From assembly GCA_028707125.1 (NCBI GenBank), contig JAQTUX010000002.1, positions 124,001 through 188,000 of the forward strand: a stretch of 64,000 nucleotides of DNA, in the 5' to 3' direction. Shown here piece after piece: positions 7,514 to 16,435 of this stretch; position 1 is the stretch's first letter, and each line of letters begins with the position of its first letter. The notes beneath the pieces are model-generated. The model made no database searches, had not been told where the DNA came from, and saw nothing but the letters and a program-made list of their open reading frames with translations. Made by a program: the position numbers and the translations under genes. This stretch comes from Candidatus Omnitrophota bacterium (GTDB lineage Bacteria; Omnitrophota; Gorgyraeia; Gygaellales; JAQTUX01).

Positions 7514-8761
7514 TTACCGAGTCTTTCTACGCAGATTCACAAGTTGGAAGAAAATATGGATACCGTATGCCGATATCATCATTGTCAATGGCTCTATCAT
7601 CCAGCGATGCCTTATCTCTATATAAAAAATGCTGTTGGCAAGCGATACTGTCATAAAGAAAAGAAACAGAAAAACAAGAGGGGCGGGATCTATGTTATTC
7701 CTTCTGATAAAGTATATCCCGATCAGGAAGAATGACGACATAACGCCGTATAAAATCTGATACGGCAGAAGCCATTCTCCCGGGTAAAGCACGCCTGTCT
7801 GCGGCGCGAAAGACCAAAAGTAGATGAATTTCTTAACAGTATTCTTAAAAAACAGCGCGGGATCATTCTTAATGTATCTTAATGCCTCGGATTTAAATAG
7901 ATCGCGCTGCCCTATCTCATCGAGGCCTGAAAGCCTTCTCTGAAAATCTGCTCCCGACAGCTCAATCATGTTCCTGCCGTCTATATCTAATGATGTCCCT
8001 GAGGAAAGAGGGCTATTGCCTCTCCAGAGATGTTCCGCGGAGGTCGTAGTCACAAAGATAAAACGATCATAGATCTTATACCCGCGATATACCCAGGGAG
8101 ATATGCAGACCACAACAGATAAAACTATCGTCAAGGACCTGGCAATGATCCTGGATAAATGCTCTCTCTTCACAAGAAGATAGACAGCATAACACGGGAT
8201 AATAAAAATCATGGTGGGGCGCAATAATACCCCTAACCCTGTCAAAATACTCGCGGCGAAAAAATGTCCGGGTTTATGGACACAACAAGTCAACAGATAC
8301 ATGATAATGACAATAAAGAGCACCACTAATGACAACTCATGAATTTTTGTAGCATAGACAATAAGCCCGGGATGAAGACAATATAACAACCCGGCAATTG
8401 TTGCCGTCTTCTCATTAAACAGGTATTTCGCTAAATTGAACAGCGGGATAATAACCAGGGAAGCTACGGCGGCTTGCACCAACTCCAATATAAAATAATT
8501 GGAGTTGGTAAGGTAATGGATCAATAATTCAAAATAAACATAAAGAGGCGATGAGCCGAAAAAGTAATGGTCTGTCCCCAGGTAATTAAATACATGCCCT
8601 TTACCTGAAAGGATATTCAGCGCCATCACATCGTATTCCCATGCCTCAGGGTTAATGTGACGGCCTAAAATCAATATGGCCGCGACCCGCGGAATGAAGG
8701 CCAAAACCGCCAGAATGGCTATTTTCCCGGGTATATCTTTTCTGATTTTGATAATCTCCAT
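7514..8761 (-). CDS. GT39/ArnT-like membrane glycosyltransferase
   Basis: The 415-residue protein has a first hydrophobic segment at about 13 to 33, then a periplasmic loop with NPEAWEYDVMALNILSG and a short GSSPLYVYFELLIHYL element, the arrangement of ArnT/PMT-type GT-C enzymes. Around ten further hydrophobic stretches follow. It probably uses a polyprenyl-phosphate sugar outside the inner membrane. The start overlaps the preceding GT2 by 43 nt, one of the longest overlaps in the cluster, so a later non-ATG start is possible. It forms a GT2/GT-C pair with that gene, repeating the pattern at 5337-7368. Confidence 0.84.
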   Translation of the reverse strand: MEIIKIRKDIPGKIAILAVLAFIPRVAAILILGRHINPEAWEYDVMALNILSGKGHVFNYLGTDHYFFGSSPLYVYFELLIHYLTNSNYFILELVQAAVASLVIIPLFNLAKYLFNEKTATIAGLLYCLHPGLIVYATKIHELSLVVLFIVIIMYLLTCCVHKPGHFFAASILTGLGVLLRPTMIFIIPCYAVYLLVKREHLSRIIARSLTIVLSVVVCISPWVYRGYKIYDRFIFVTTTSAEHLWRGNSPLSSGTSLDIDGRNMIELSGADFQRRLSGLDEIGQRDLFKSEALRYIKNDPALFFKNTVKKFIYFWSFAPQTGVLYPGEWLLPYQILYGVMSSFFLIGIYFIRRNNIDPAPLVFLFLFFMTVSLANSIFYIEIRHRWMIEPLTMMISAYGIHIFFQLVNLRRKTR

Positions 8762-9429
8762 ATCCCTTTGACCGTTCTAATTATATCCCATAACCTCACT
8801 TTGGATTTACCTTGCATCCGGCGAAAATGAGAGACCGGGACCTCTTTAACACGTAAACCAAGCTTATGCATCTTGACAAAAATCTCCAGATTTACCACAT
8901 AATCCTTAGATGTAATCTGGACTTTATCAAAAATCCTCTTATGAAAAAGCTTAAAGGCGCAATTAATATCTTTTACGGAAACCTTAAAGATTCTGCGCGC
9001 GATCATGCCGTATATGGCGGCTGTAATCTTTCTGAGAACGGGGTCGGACCGCTTCTCCCTGTACCCTACTACCGCTTCATAATCGTCAATATATTCAAGC
9101 AGGCCGCTTAACTCCCTCATATCAAACTGCATATCGGCATCGGAGAAGAACACAAGGTCAAAAGAGGCGCTTTTAATCCCGTCCCTTAAGGCATAACCAT
9201 ATCCTTCATTTTTCTTTTTAGATATAACCTTGACTTTATCGAATTCATTTTGCAGTTCATGGCAGATCTTGGCAGTTGAATCCGTAGAGCCGTCATTTAC
9301 AATGATTATCTCAAAAGACCTCAGTATTCTATTGAGTGTATTATGGGCATTGCTGACGCAGGCCCTGATATTGCCTTCTTCGTTGTATGCCGGAAATATA
9401 ACCGAGGCCTTATTCACGACTTTTTCCAT
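8719..9429 (-). CDS. GT2 glycosyltransferase, DPM1-like
   Basis: This 236-residue GT-A enzyme shows ASVIFPAYNEEGNI at the N-terminus, then IIVNDGSTDST and SDADMQFD, the latter a DxD metal-nucleotide motif at about residues 94 to 101. NCAFKLFHKRI near 155 is the typical C-terminal catalytic-region block of dolichyl/undecaprenyl-phosphate sugar synthases. No transmembrane helices follow. It overlaps the neighbouring transglutaminase-like gene by 20 nt and the GT39 gene by 43 nt. Its product is likely the lipid-linked sugar donor for the adjacent GT-C protein. Confidence 0.9.
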   Translation of the reverse strand: MEKVVNKASVIFPAYNEEGNIRACVSNAHNTLNRILRSFEIIIVNDGSTDSTAKICHELQNEFDKVKVISKKKNEGYGYALRDGIKSASFDLVFFSDADMQFDMRELSGLLEYIDDYEAVVGYREKRSDPVLRKITAAIYGMIARRIFKVSVKDINCAFKLFHKRIFDKVQITSKDYVVNLEIFVKMHKLGLRVKEVPVSHFRRMQGKSKVRLWDIIRTVKGIWRLSKSEKIYPGK

Positions 9430-10123
9430 TGCCCGCCCATTTTTGTATCTGATACTTCAACCGGTTCATCGGCGATTGAATATTGGCCCTTGTGAATCCC
9501 ACGCTCTCCGGATATGGAAAGTTGCGGAAAAGTTCCGAATAATCCAGGCCTGGCAGCTCCTTTAAATATACAATATTACAATCAAGAGATTTTAATGTAT
9601 CGATATCCGCGATGTTGCCGTTACCGTCCTTAAAATAAACTCCGCGGTATGGGTCAAATACGCGCCATTTATTATCCAATTTGACAAAGGACAAAGCAAT
9701 CCTCCTTGGGCCCACCCCCATAAAGAATGCGTCAAGATTGAGATAATTACAGAGCGTGGTAAAAACATCCGATGCCTGATCCGATGCGCCGTAGCCCCTT
9801 ACAATAATATGCCAGACATGGTCGTCTATGACAGGGAGCCCTTCCGGAACCTTCAGAATATTATTATACGTCCATTCGAATAATCTAAGGGCTTTTTCTT
9901 TATCGCTATATGCATCCCCGGCCACCCTGTCGGCTAACCACTTATAATTATAATGCCTGTCATAAAAATCCAGGATTTTAAGATACAACGGGACCTTAAT
10001 AAGTTTTACCTCTCCATTAATCCCCTGTTTACTGCCGACCTTTATATTAAGAAAGATAAACAGGCATATAAGAATAATGGAGAAAGCGGTAAGAATAATT
10101 AACTTTGATTTATATTTCCTCAT
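9410..10123 (-). CDS. Membrane-anchored transglutaminase-like protein lacking the catalytic Cys and His
   Basis: The 237-residue protein has an N-terminal hydrophobic anchor at residues 8 to 27 and a soluble, presumably periplasmic domain. The region VRGYGASDQASDVFTTLC through NKWRVFDPYRG matches the order of a transglutaminase-like core. The position of the nucleophilic Cys is Ser114, the expected His position is Ile142 by my manual alignment, and only the Asp (D157) remains. Cys125 is offset and unlikely to be the nucleophile. The gene starts directly after the AsnB stop with no spacer. A binding or structural role is more likely than peptide crosslinking; the call rests on motif order alone. 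Confidence 0.62.
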   Translation of the reverse strand: MRKYKSKLIILTAFSIILICLFIFLNIKVGSKQGINGEVKLIKVPLYLKILDFYDRHYNYKWLADRVAGDAYSDKEKALRLFEWTYNNILKVPEGLPVIDDHVWHIIVRGYGASDQASDVFTTLCNYLNLDAFFMGVGPRRIALSFVKLDNKWRVFDPYRGVYFKDGNGNIADIDTLKSLDCNIVYLKELPGLDYSELFRNFPYPESVGFTRANIQSPMNRLKYQIQKWAGNGKSRE

Positions 10124-12019
10124 CTAATCTATGAATTGACGATGCCAAAGCTCAAGCATCAGCAAAGACCAGAGTTGAAATGCGTAATCTTTTTTCTGAT
10201 TAATATGCGCGTCAACCATATCTTTAATCGCTTCTGGCCTGAAATACCCTCTTTTAAATGACGACGGAGATAACAACGTCTCCTTAAGAAACCTCTTCAG
10301 CTCTCCCCTGAACCATTTTCCCACCGGCAGGCCGAAGCCCATCTTACTCCTATGGATGTTTTCCCGGGGGATCACGCCGCCTATCGCCTTCTTTAATATG
10401 TATTTTTTAGTAAATCTTCTTATTTTGTATTGCTCCGGTAATTTAGCCGCAAACTCCATTAGTTTATGATCCAGGAACGGCGAACGCGCCTCTAAAGAAT
10501 TTGCCATGCTTGCTATATCCATCTTAACAAGAAGATCTTCGGGAAGATAGGTATTGACATCGGCCATCAACAGCCTGTCGATGAACCCCGCGCTGTTGGC
10601 GCCGCCTATATATGACTCGATTAATTTGATGGGGTTGTCGGTCCTGACCATATTTAGAAAATCATCTGAACAGGTTGTTTTTTTCAGGCCATCATCAAAT
10701 ACGCTTACCCAGCGCAGGTAGCGCCTGCCGGCAGATAACGGCGCCGCATCAAGAAACCGCCTGATCCGCCTTATTTTATTTTTATGGCTTAGTGAGTCCG
10801 GCAGGAAAGCGGCTACCGCCCCGACCGCATATTTAACGGCTCCCGGCATTGCCTGATAGGCCTGCGCTGCCAGCATTGCCTGATAGCGTTCATAACCCGC
10901 GAAGGACTCATCCCCCCCGTCTCCGCTCAGGGCAACGGTAACATACTGCCTTGTATCCCGGGAGACATAATACGTCGGGATACAGGAAGAATCGGCATAC
11001 GGCTCGCCGTACCGCTCCACCAGCAACGGCAGCACATCCAACGCCTTCGGTTTCACAATGAATTCGTTGTGATCGGTAGAAAATCGCTCCGCGATGCGCC
11101 TGGCGTATTTTAGTTCATCGTAATCCCCTTCTTCAAAACCGACGGAGAATGTCTTGACCTTCCTGTCCGACAATTGACTCATTAAGGCCACAACCGTGCT
11201 GGAATCTATCCCCCCGCTTAAAAACGCCCCTAACGGAACATCGCTGCGCAGCCTTATATCTACCGCCTCCCTGAGAAGCCTTATGACTTCATCCTGAGCG
11301 TCTTCTTCGGATATGCTGATCTTCTCTGAATAGTCGAGCTGCCAATACCGCTTAATCCGCATATCGTTATCCCTTAAGGTAAGAATGTGTGCCGGCGGCA
11401 GTTTAAAAACATCCTTATACACCGTCAAAGGGGACGGTATATAGCCAAAGGTCAGGTAGTAATTGATCGCCTCATAATTAACTTCCCTTGTTATCATCCC
11501 GCTCTCCAGAATAGAGCGAAATTCAGAGGCAAAACAGAATCTTCCGTTCTTATTGTAATAAAGCAACGGCTTCTTGCCCAGACGGTCTCTGGCCAGCAAA
11601 AGCTGCCTGCGGCTGTTATCCCATATCGCAAAAGCAAACATACCGCGCAGGTACCGCACGCAATCCTCGCCGTACTCCTCATATAAATACAAAAGGCTCT
11701 CGGTGTCTGACTGCGACCTGAATCTATACCCTTTCTTCTCTAACGCGGCCCTTAACTCTCTATAATTATAAATCTCTCCGTTAAAAACAGTCCAAACGGT
11801 TCCACTTTCATTTGACATTGGCTGATGCCCCGTGGATGAAAGGTCAATAATGCTAAGCCGCCTGTGCCCCAGGCCCAGAGAGACCTTGTCTCCGTTATTT
11901 ATGAATATACCGGCATCATCCGGCCCTCTATGCCGCATTGCATCGCGCATCTTCTCCAGGACCGGCCTGTCCACGCCTTCCCCTGCATTATATTTTATAA
12001 TTCCGCAAATACCGCACAT
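10124..12019 (-). CDS. asnB: Asparagine synthase-like glutamine amidotransferase
   Basis: The 631-residue protein begins MCGICGI, placing the Ntn-type glutaminase nucleophile Cys2 directly after the initiator. RHRGPDDAG, the glutamine-binding FNGEIYNY and SDTE follow, and the C-terminal synthetase domain has the ATP-binding FLSGGIDSS and SGDGGDE. The length matches bacterial AsnB. In polysaccharide clusters such proteins usually amidate a carboxylate, for example on a uronic acid or an attached amino acid, rather than making asparagine for growth. It is flanked by GT4 and transglutaminase-like genes, and a second copy lies at 16436. The amidated substrate is unknown. Confidence 0.93.
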   Translation of the reverse strand: MCGICGIIKYNAGEGVDRPVLEKMRDAMRHRGPDDAGIFINNGDKVSLGLGHRRLSIIDLSSTGHQPMSNESGTVWTVFNGEIYNYRELRAALEKKGYRFRSQSDTESLLYLYEEYGEDCVRYLRGMFAFAIWDNSRRQLLLARDRLGKKPLLYYNKNGRFCFASEFRSILESGMITREVNYEAINYYLTFGYIPSPLTVYKDVFKLPPAHILTLRDNDMRIKRYWQLDYSEKISISEEDAQDEVIRLLREAVDIRLRSDVPLGAFLSGGIDSSTVVALMSQLSDRKVKTFSVGFEEGDYDELKYARRIAERFSTDHNEFIVKPKALDVLPLLVERYGEPYADSSCIPTYYVSRDTRQYVTVALSGDGGDESFAGYERYQAMLAAQAYQAMPGAVKYAVGAVAAFLPDSLSHKNKIRRIRRFLDAAPLSAGRRYLRWVSVFDDGLKKTTCSDDFLNMVRTDNPIKLIESYIGGANSAGFIDRLLMADVNTYLPEDLLVKMDIASMANSLEARSPFLDHKLMEFAAKLPEQYKIRRFTKKYILKKAIGGVIPRENIHRSKMGFGLPVGKWFRGELKRFLKETLLSPSSFKRGYFRPEAIKDMVDAHINQKKDYAFQLWSLLMLELWHRQFID

Positions 12020-12020
12020 C

Positions 12021-13115
12021 TTAATGAACCTGAAACCCCTCTCCCCCCGGCATAGCCCCTCGTATTATCTTGATAAATTTGGGTGCGTTAACCTTAACCG
12101 AATATCTCTCTTCGGCTGTTCTTCTTGCCTGCATTCCGATTTTCCCGCGAAGCTCCGGGCCCTCAATCAGCAAAGAAAGCTTCTCAATCCATTCGGCGTC
12201 GGTATCTGCCAGGAAACCATTCTCTCCGTCATTTATTATCGCTTTATTGACGCCTACCGGAGAACAAACGCAGGGTATACCCATGCCCATATATAGAATT
12301 GCCTTAAAACCGCACTTACCCCTCGTCCATTTGTTATCCGGCATCGGCATGATCCCTATATCAAATGTCTTCAGGTCTTCCCTCTCTTCCGACAAGGACC
12401 ATTCCTTGCTCTGAATATTAGAGAGGCCGCCTATAGAAAAGTGGCCGCCTACTATTTTAAACTTGAGATTATTAAATTTTCCGGAAAGATAAATGAAGAC
12501 ATCTTCCAACATCTCAAGAAAACTTACGGTAGTAATGCTTCCCATCCATCCTATAACCAATTCATTGCTGTAATCCTTATGTCGCGGATAATACTTATCC
12601 GTATCAATGGGCGTAGGGATCACGGAGACGGCGTTGCTATAACGCAGGGAAAAATCAGCCAGATAATTATTGCCGGCTATCACATGCCGGCTGAGTTTGA
12701 TTATTTTAGATACCTTGTTCGGCCTTTTAAATCTCTCAATGAAATAATTGGGTCTGCTGCTTGCGGGCAGGAATATCGCATCGTCAAAATCAAAGATTAT
12801 GCTTTTCCCCAGGAATGACAAGATCGTCTCAAAAAACATGCCGCCGATCGGATAGGCCTCCCTGTGAATAAAAATGATCCCGTATTGAAAAATAAATATT
12901 AAATCCCTGATCCGGGAGAAAGTCCCCAATAAAAAATAATAGAGTTTTCTGAAATAATAGCCCTCTTTGTAAAGCAGGCTATACGCTTTACTGCTCCAGA
13001 ACGGATGTAAGTCATATTTTATCCCGGCAGACTTAAGATAAGGCAGGTATTGCTCTATCCTGTATCTGTTGCTTGCTCCTTCCGAAGGATAAGGCGACCA
13101 GAATAATATCTTCAC
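12021..13115 (-). CDS. GT4-family glycosyltransferase
   Basis: I set the start at the GTG at 13115 (VKILFWSPYPSEGASNRYR). It overlaps the upstream stop as GTGA, and the longer frame from 13199 adds 28 residues without family resemblance. The 364-residue protein has a GT-B layout with an N-terminal acceptor domain, VIGWMGSITT opening the C-terminal Rossmann domain and FDIGIMPMPDNKW followed by GFKAILYMGMGIPCVCSPVG as donor-binding region. Members transfer a sugar from a nucleotide donor with retention in the cytoplasm. It ends 1 nt before the AsnB start. Confidence 0.86.
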   Translation of the reverse strand: MKILFWSPYPSEGASNRYRIEQYLPYLKSAGIKYDLHPFWSSKAYSLLYKEGYYFRKLYYFLLGTFSRIRDLIFIFQYGIIFIHREAYPIGGMFFETILSFLGKSIIFDFDDAIFLPASSRPNYFIERFKRPNKVSKIIKLSRHVIAGNNYLADFSLRYSNAVSVIPTPIDTDKYYPRHKDYSNELVIGWMGSITTVSFLEMLEDVFIYLSGKFNNLKFKIVGGHFSIGGLSNIQSKEWSLSEEREDLKTFDIGIMPMPDNKWTRGKCGFKAILYMGMGIPCVCSPVGVNKAIINDGENGFLADTDAEWIEKLSLLIEGPELRGKIGMQARRTAEERYSVKVNAPKFIKIIRGAMPGGEGFQVH

Positions 13116-14347
13116 GCCTTTAATAACTCCCGATAAATCCTTATATACCTCTCGGTACCCTGCTCTAAGGAAAAATACTTCTCCGCTGCCGCTCTGCATC
13201 TCTGTCTTAGAACATCGGCCTTTCCCAACAGCCCCTGCATACTGTTAACTGCCCTGGCATATTCAAAGGAGTTGAAGCCGGAGATAACGCTCCCAACCCA
13301 CTCTTCTTCAATTATACGGTCCATATCCCCGATCCCTTCGTTAATAACCACTGGAAGGCCGCATGCTAAATACTCTCCCACTTTTGTAGGGCAGCATCCT
13401 TTACGGGAATAGCCCGGCTTATAGAATGCCAGGCCGACGTCCGCGTTATTTAAGTATCCCGGCACATCTTCGTGCTCGGCCCGAGTTATCGTTATATGCG
13501 CCGGATCCAGGTCCTTTTCCCTGGCCTTTGATTCCGCCAGTGCGCGTTGCCTTGTGAGGATCAACAAATGCGCGTTATTAATAATACGCCTGGCCGTACG
13601 GAAGAAATCATAGATCCCGTCTGTCTCATACCATACGCCTAAGCTGCCAACATAGATAAACACAAATTTGCCGTTTAATGCCTCTTTCAAACGCCGCTCT
13701 ATGCCTGCGTTATTGCCGCGATTAAATGCCTTCAAATCTGCTGACGTGGGAATAACAGATATGCCGGAATCCCCCTTTTTCCAGTATCTGAATGAGCGGA
13801 TTTCATCCTTCGCGCTTTCTGACAGGGTCACTACCATATCGGCGTTAAGCAGGAATTCTTTCTCAAAATATTTAGCGGCCCTGTATAAAAGACGGCATTT
13901 CCAGATGCCCCCTTCAACCCTTTCGTCGGCCCAGAAACCCCTCATATCAAATATGAACCGCGTCTTAAGGCACTTTTTCAGAAAAAGCCCTATTAAGGCA
14001 GGCACGTAACTTCTGGCGTGCACAATGCCGATTTTATACCGCCTGATCAGCCCGATACTGACAACGATACCTGAAAATACATCAAAAATCGTAGATAAAA
14101 TTTTCGGGCTTTTGTGATACCTGAGGCTTTTCCACTGTATTCCGGAGTCCAAGATAACCTGTCTAAGCCGGCCGGCCATCAACTTATCGGCCATTAATTC
14201 CGGTTTCTCGTAAGTCAGGGCGGCGATCTTAAAATCTCCCTTATTTTCCTTCATTATGCCCGATATATAAGACAGCGCCTGCGACCGGCCTAGATATTCG
14301 GTAAAACCGTCATAGGAAATAAACAGGATATTACTGATTTTTCTCAT
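13112..14347 (-). CDS. GT4-family glycosyltransferase
   Basis: This 411-residue GT-B protein has FIYVGSLGVWYETDG near residue 225 opening the donor domain. It continues with NADVGLAFYKPGYSRKGCCPTK and VGEYLACGLPVVIN, containing the conserved Glu of the EX7E-type region. The N-terminus begins MRKISNILFISYDG, reading into an acceptor-binding Rossmann fold. It overlaps the neighbouring membrane protein by 17 nt and the next GT4 by 4 nt, so the three are probably co-translated. The donor sugar cannot be named. Confidence 0.88.
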   Translation of the reverse strand: MRKISNILFISYDGFTEYLGRSQALSYISGIMKENKGDFKIAALTYEKPELMADKLMAGRLRQVILDSGIQWKSLRYHKSPKILSTIFDVFSGIVVSIGLIRRYKIGIVHARSYVPALIGLFLKKCLKTRFIFDMRGFWADERVEGGIWKCRLLYRAAKYFEKEFLLNADMVVTLSESAKDEIRSFRYWKKGDSGISVIPTSADLKAFNRGNNAGIERRLKEALNGKFVFIYVGSLGVWYETDGIYDFFRTARRIINNAHLLILTRQRALAESKAREKDLDPAHITITRAEHEDVPGYLNNADVGLAFYKPGYSRKGCCPTKVGEYLACGLPVVINEGIGDMDRIIEEEWVGSVISGFNSFEYARAVNSMQGLLGKADVLRQRCRAAAEKYFSLEQGTERYIRIYRELLKA

Positions 14348-15830
14348 AAATAATATTTCCCCGGCCGCCTCCCAACAAGTGATTAATGCCTATGGCCGCA
14401 AACATAAGTAAAAAAACTGCTGCCGTATCCCTATGCCTGAATACAGTCCCTATATTCCCTTCGGCGAGGGCGTATGCGCTCAATATGATAAATGTAAACA
14501 ACAGAGGGAGCAGCACGTTGCCGTACCTGTATCTCAACGCGATAATGATCCCGATAACAATAAATGGAAATAATATATAAAATAGAGTTGCCTGCATTAA
14601 ACCCAGCAATCCGGAGGTATTACGGAGAACCGAAAACGGAAAAGGAGAAAATAGGACATAGCTTAGGCCCTTAAAATAAGAAAATGCCAGATCAGGATAT
14701 GAAATGCTTAGCTTTGAATTATAATATTTCTCGGGATATATCTTGTAGGCGGTATATGCCGCGTCCAACTGATTTTCCTGACGATTGATCAACATCCGGG
14801 TAAAATGATCATAGCGTTCTTTAATATTGGATTCATACGGATGAAAATAAAGTATTCCCGCGCAGATCAAGATCGTCATACAGGATAGAACGCGTTTATT
14901 GAACAGCAGGATCCTTTCTAAGAGAAACGATATCAACAAAAGGGAAAGCAGATGCGGCCTGGATAACTCCAGGAAGGTAAATGAAAGCTTCATAACCGCG
15001 ATATATGCCAAGAACGCGATGATGCCTTTGTTAAAGGTAAATTTGGCCTTCCATCTCCCGGCAAATCTTGACAGGCAGAATAGGGAAGAAAACAACAATA
15101 ATATAATATAATTAGAATATGCCAGGATCAGCAGCAACGCCATAAACCACAGCGTATTCATGTTCTCCTTGAGATACATTAAATAAATGAAGATATTCAA
15201 TACAACGAGGAATATCAGAAGTGACTCTTTCAACCCTGTTGTCGACCATAACAATACTGAAGGCCAGAATAAAGTCAGTATTAAGGCTATTTTTGCCGCC
15301 CTTAACGAAAAGGATCTTCTTACCAATATAAACAGGAGAATGCCGGTAAGGACCGAAAGCAAACTATTTATTAATTTTATGATTACGGGATTGTACCCAA
15401 AAACCGAATAGATAAATCCGATATATCTGACAAATATATCGGTCCTGTAACCTATACCCGGCAATAAACCCTGATATGCGTCGCGCATGTTATTTACCCA
15501 GTCAACCTCATTATTATCTATGTTCAACGCCGGTTTTTGAGTAATTACCTCTGCTATATATTGCCCGCTTGCCGAATATGCCCGCGCATCCCCTATAAAA
15601 TCGGCGCCCTTTTGCGTACCCCAGACAGCATAATAATGGAAAAACGACAGGATGAACCTCAGGGACAAAGCCAATATACAGACCTTTATAATAAACCGCC
15701 TGTCTGCGGTATCGCCTGAAAACCGGCTAAACAGCCTCAGCATCAATATCGCCAGTATCACAATAAATAATGTGGCCGGAGAGAAAAACGACCATACCCC
15801 GAGAAAAACGGCTGATAATAAGGCCTTCAT
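14331..15830 (-). CDS. Polytopic membrane protein, GT39-like transferase or polymerase
   Basis: The 499-residue protein has at least ten hydrophobic segments. An acidic loop after the second, GADFIGDARAYSASGQYIAE, resembles the periplasmic Asp motif of GT-C transferases, and PSVLLWSTTGLKESLL is also seen in this group. It differs from the shorter ArnT-like proteins nearby by two extra N-terminal hydrophobic stretches. A GT-C transferase acting on lipid-linked sugar is the most likely call. Because no obvious Wzy is otherwise visible, an O-antigen polymerase role is a live alternative. It starts 4 nt after the methyltransferase stop. Confidence 0.72.
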   Translation of the reverse strand: MKALLSAVFLGVWSFFSPATLFIVILAILMLRLFSRFSGDTADRRFIIKVCILALSLRFILSFFHYYAVWGTQKGADFIGDARAYSASGQYIAEVITQKPALNIDNNEVDWVNNMRDAYQGLLPGIGYRTDIFVRYIGFIYSVFGYNPVIIKLINSLLSVLTGILLFILVRRSFSLRAAKIALILTLFWPSVLLWSTTGLKESLLIFLVVLNIFIYLMYLKENMNTLWFMALLLILAYSNYIILLLFSSLFCLSRFAGRWKAKFTFNKGIIAFLAYIAVMKLSFTFLELSRPHLLSLLLISFLLERILLFNKRVLSCMTILICAGILYFHPYESNIKERYDHFTRMLINRQENQLDAAYTAYKIYPEKYYNSKLSISYPDLAFSYFKGLSYVLFSPFPFSVLRNTSGLLGLMQATLFYILFPFIVIGIIIALRYRYGNVLLPLLFTFIILSAYALAEGNIGTVFRHRDTAAVFLLMFAAIGINHLLGGGRGNIIYEKNQ

Positions 15831-15834
15831 AGCG

Positions 15835-16419
15835 CTATGGTTTTTTGGGCCCGCAGATTATTACGTTCATTTTATTCATTCCGAAATTCAAGTTATAATA
15901 CCTGAGGATATTCAGCTTCCAGGAAATAAGTTTGCACTGCCCATCAAGCGTCCTGATAAACTGCCCCCGATCCAATGATCTAAGCATCATACTGACGGGA
16001 TTCCTCGTTTCTACGGCGGGGTCGATTATGACTATCCTGTCTCTCGCGGTCATATTAACTTTCTCTAACAGGCCTGATGCCGCGTCGTCGGAAAAATGAT
16101 GCAGGACGCCGATCAGCAGAACAATATCGAAATGCTCCGGGATGAATTCAAAATCATTTATGTCTGAAACCAGAAAACGCTTTAATCTATCTCCCTTAAA
16201 CCTGCCGCGCGCATACTTTATATATCCTTCATTTATATCAAATCCAATATACTCCCCTTTGGCCAAATCGGCAAAGTTTCCGGTGCCGCAACATATATCC
16301 AGGGTCCTCTGGCCGGCATTCAGGCCAAGCCGTTCAGAAAGCAGGGACTTGACCTTTTTAATGTTAAAAATCGTCAAGGCGCTTAACTGATAACCATAGG
16401 GATTGTCCAGTATATTCAT
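15835..16419 (-). CDS. Class I SAM-dependent methyltransferase
   Basis: I place the start at 16419 (MNILDNPYGYQ, 194 residues). AGAGG precedes it and it leaves 16 nt after the AsnB stop, while the longer frame from 16467 would overlap AsnB by 32 nt. The SAM loop LDICCGTGNFADLA is near residue 40, FDINEGYI supplies the acidic ribose contact and DIVLLIGVLHHF is the motif IV region. The end VIICGPKKP is compact with no extra domain. Sandwiched between AsnB and a GT-C gene, it is probably a sugar or lipid-linked intermediate methylase. Confidence 0.83.
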   Translation of the reverse strand: MNILDNPYGYQLSALTIFNIKKVKSLLSERLGLNAGQRTLDICCGTGNFADLAKGEYIGFDINEGYIKYARGRFKGDRLKRFLVSDINDFEFIPEHFDIVLLIGVLHHFSDDAASGLLEKVNMTARDRIVIIDPAVETRNPVSMMLRSLDRGQFIRTLDGQCKLISWKLNILRYYNLNFGMNKMNVIICGPKKP

Positions 16420-16435
16420 CTTCCTCTGTTGCCGA

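Noticed and set aside
13116-13199. Longer start for the GT4 gene at 13199
   Set aside because: The 28 extra residues do not resemble the family, while the GTG at 13115 overlaps the upstream stop as GTGA and begins directly at the expected Rossmann strand.
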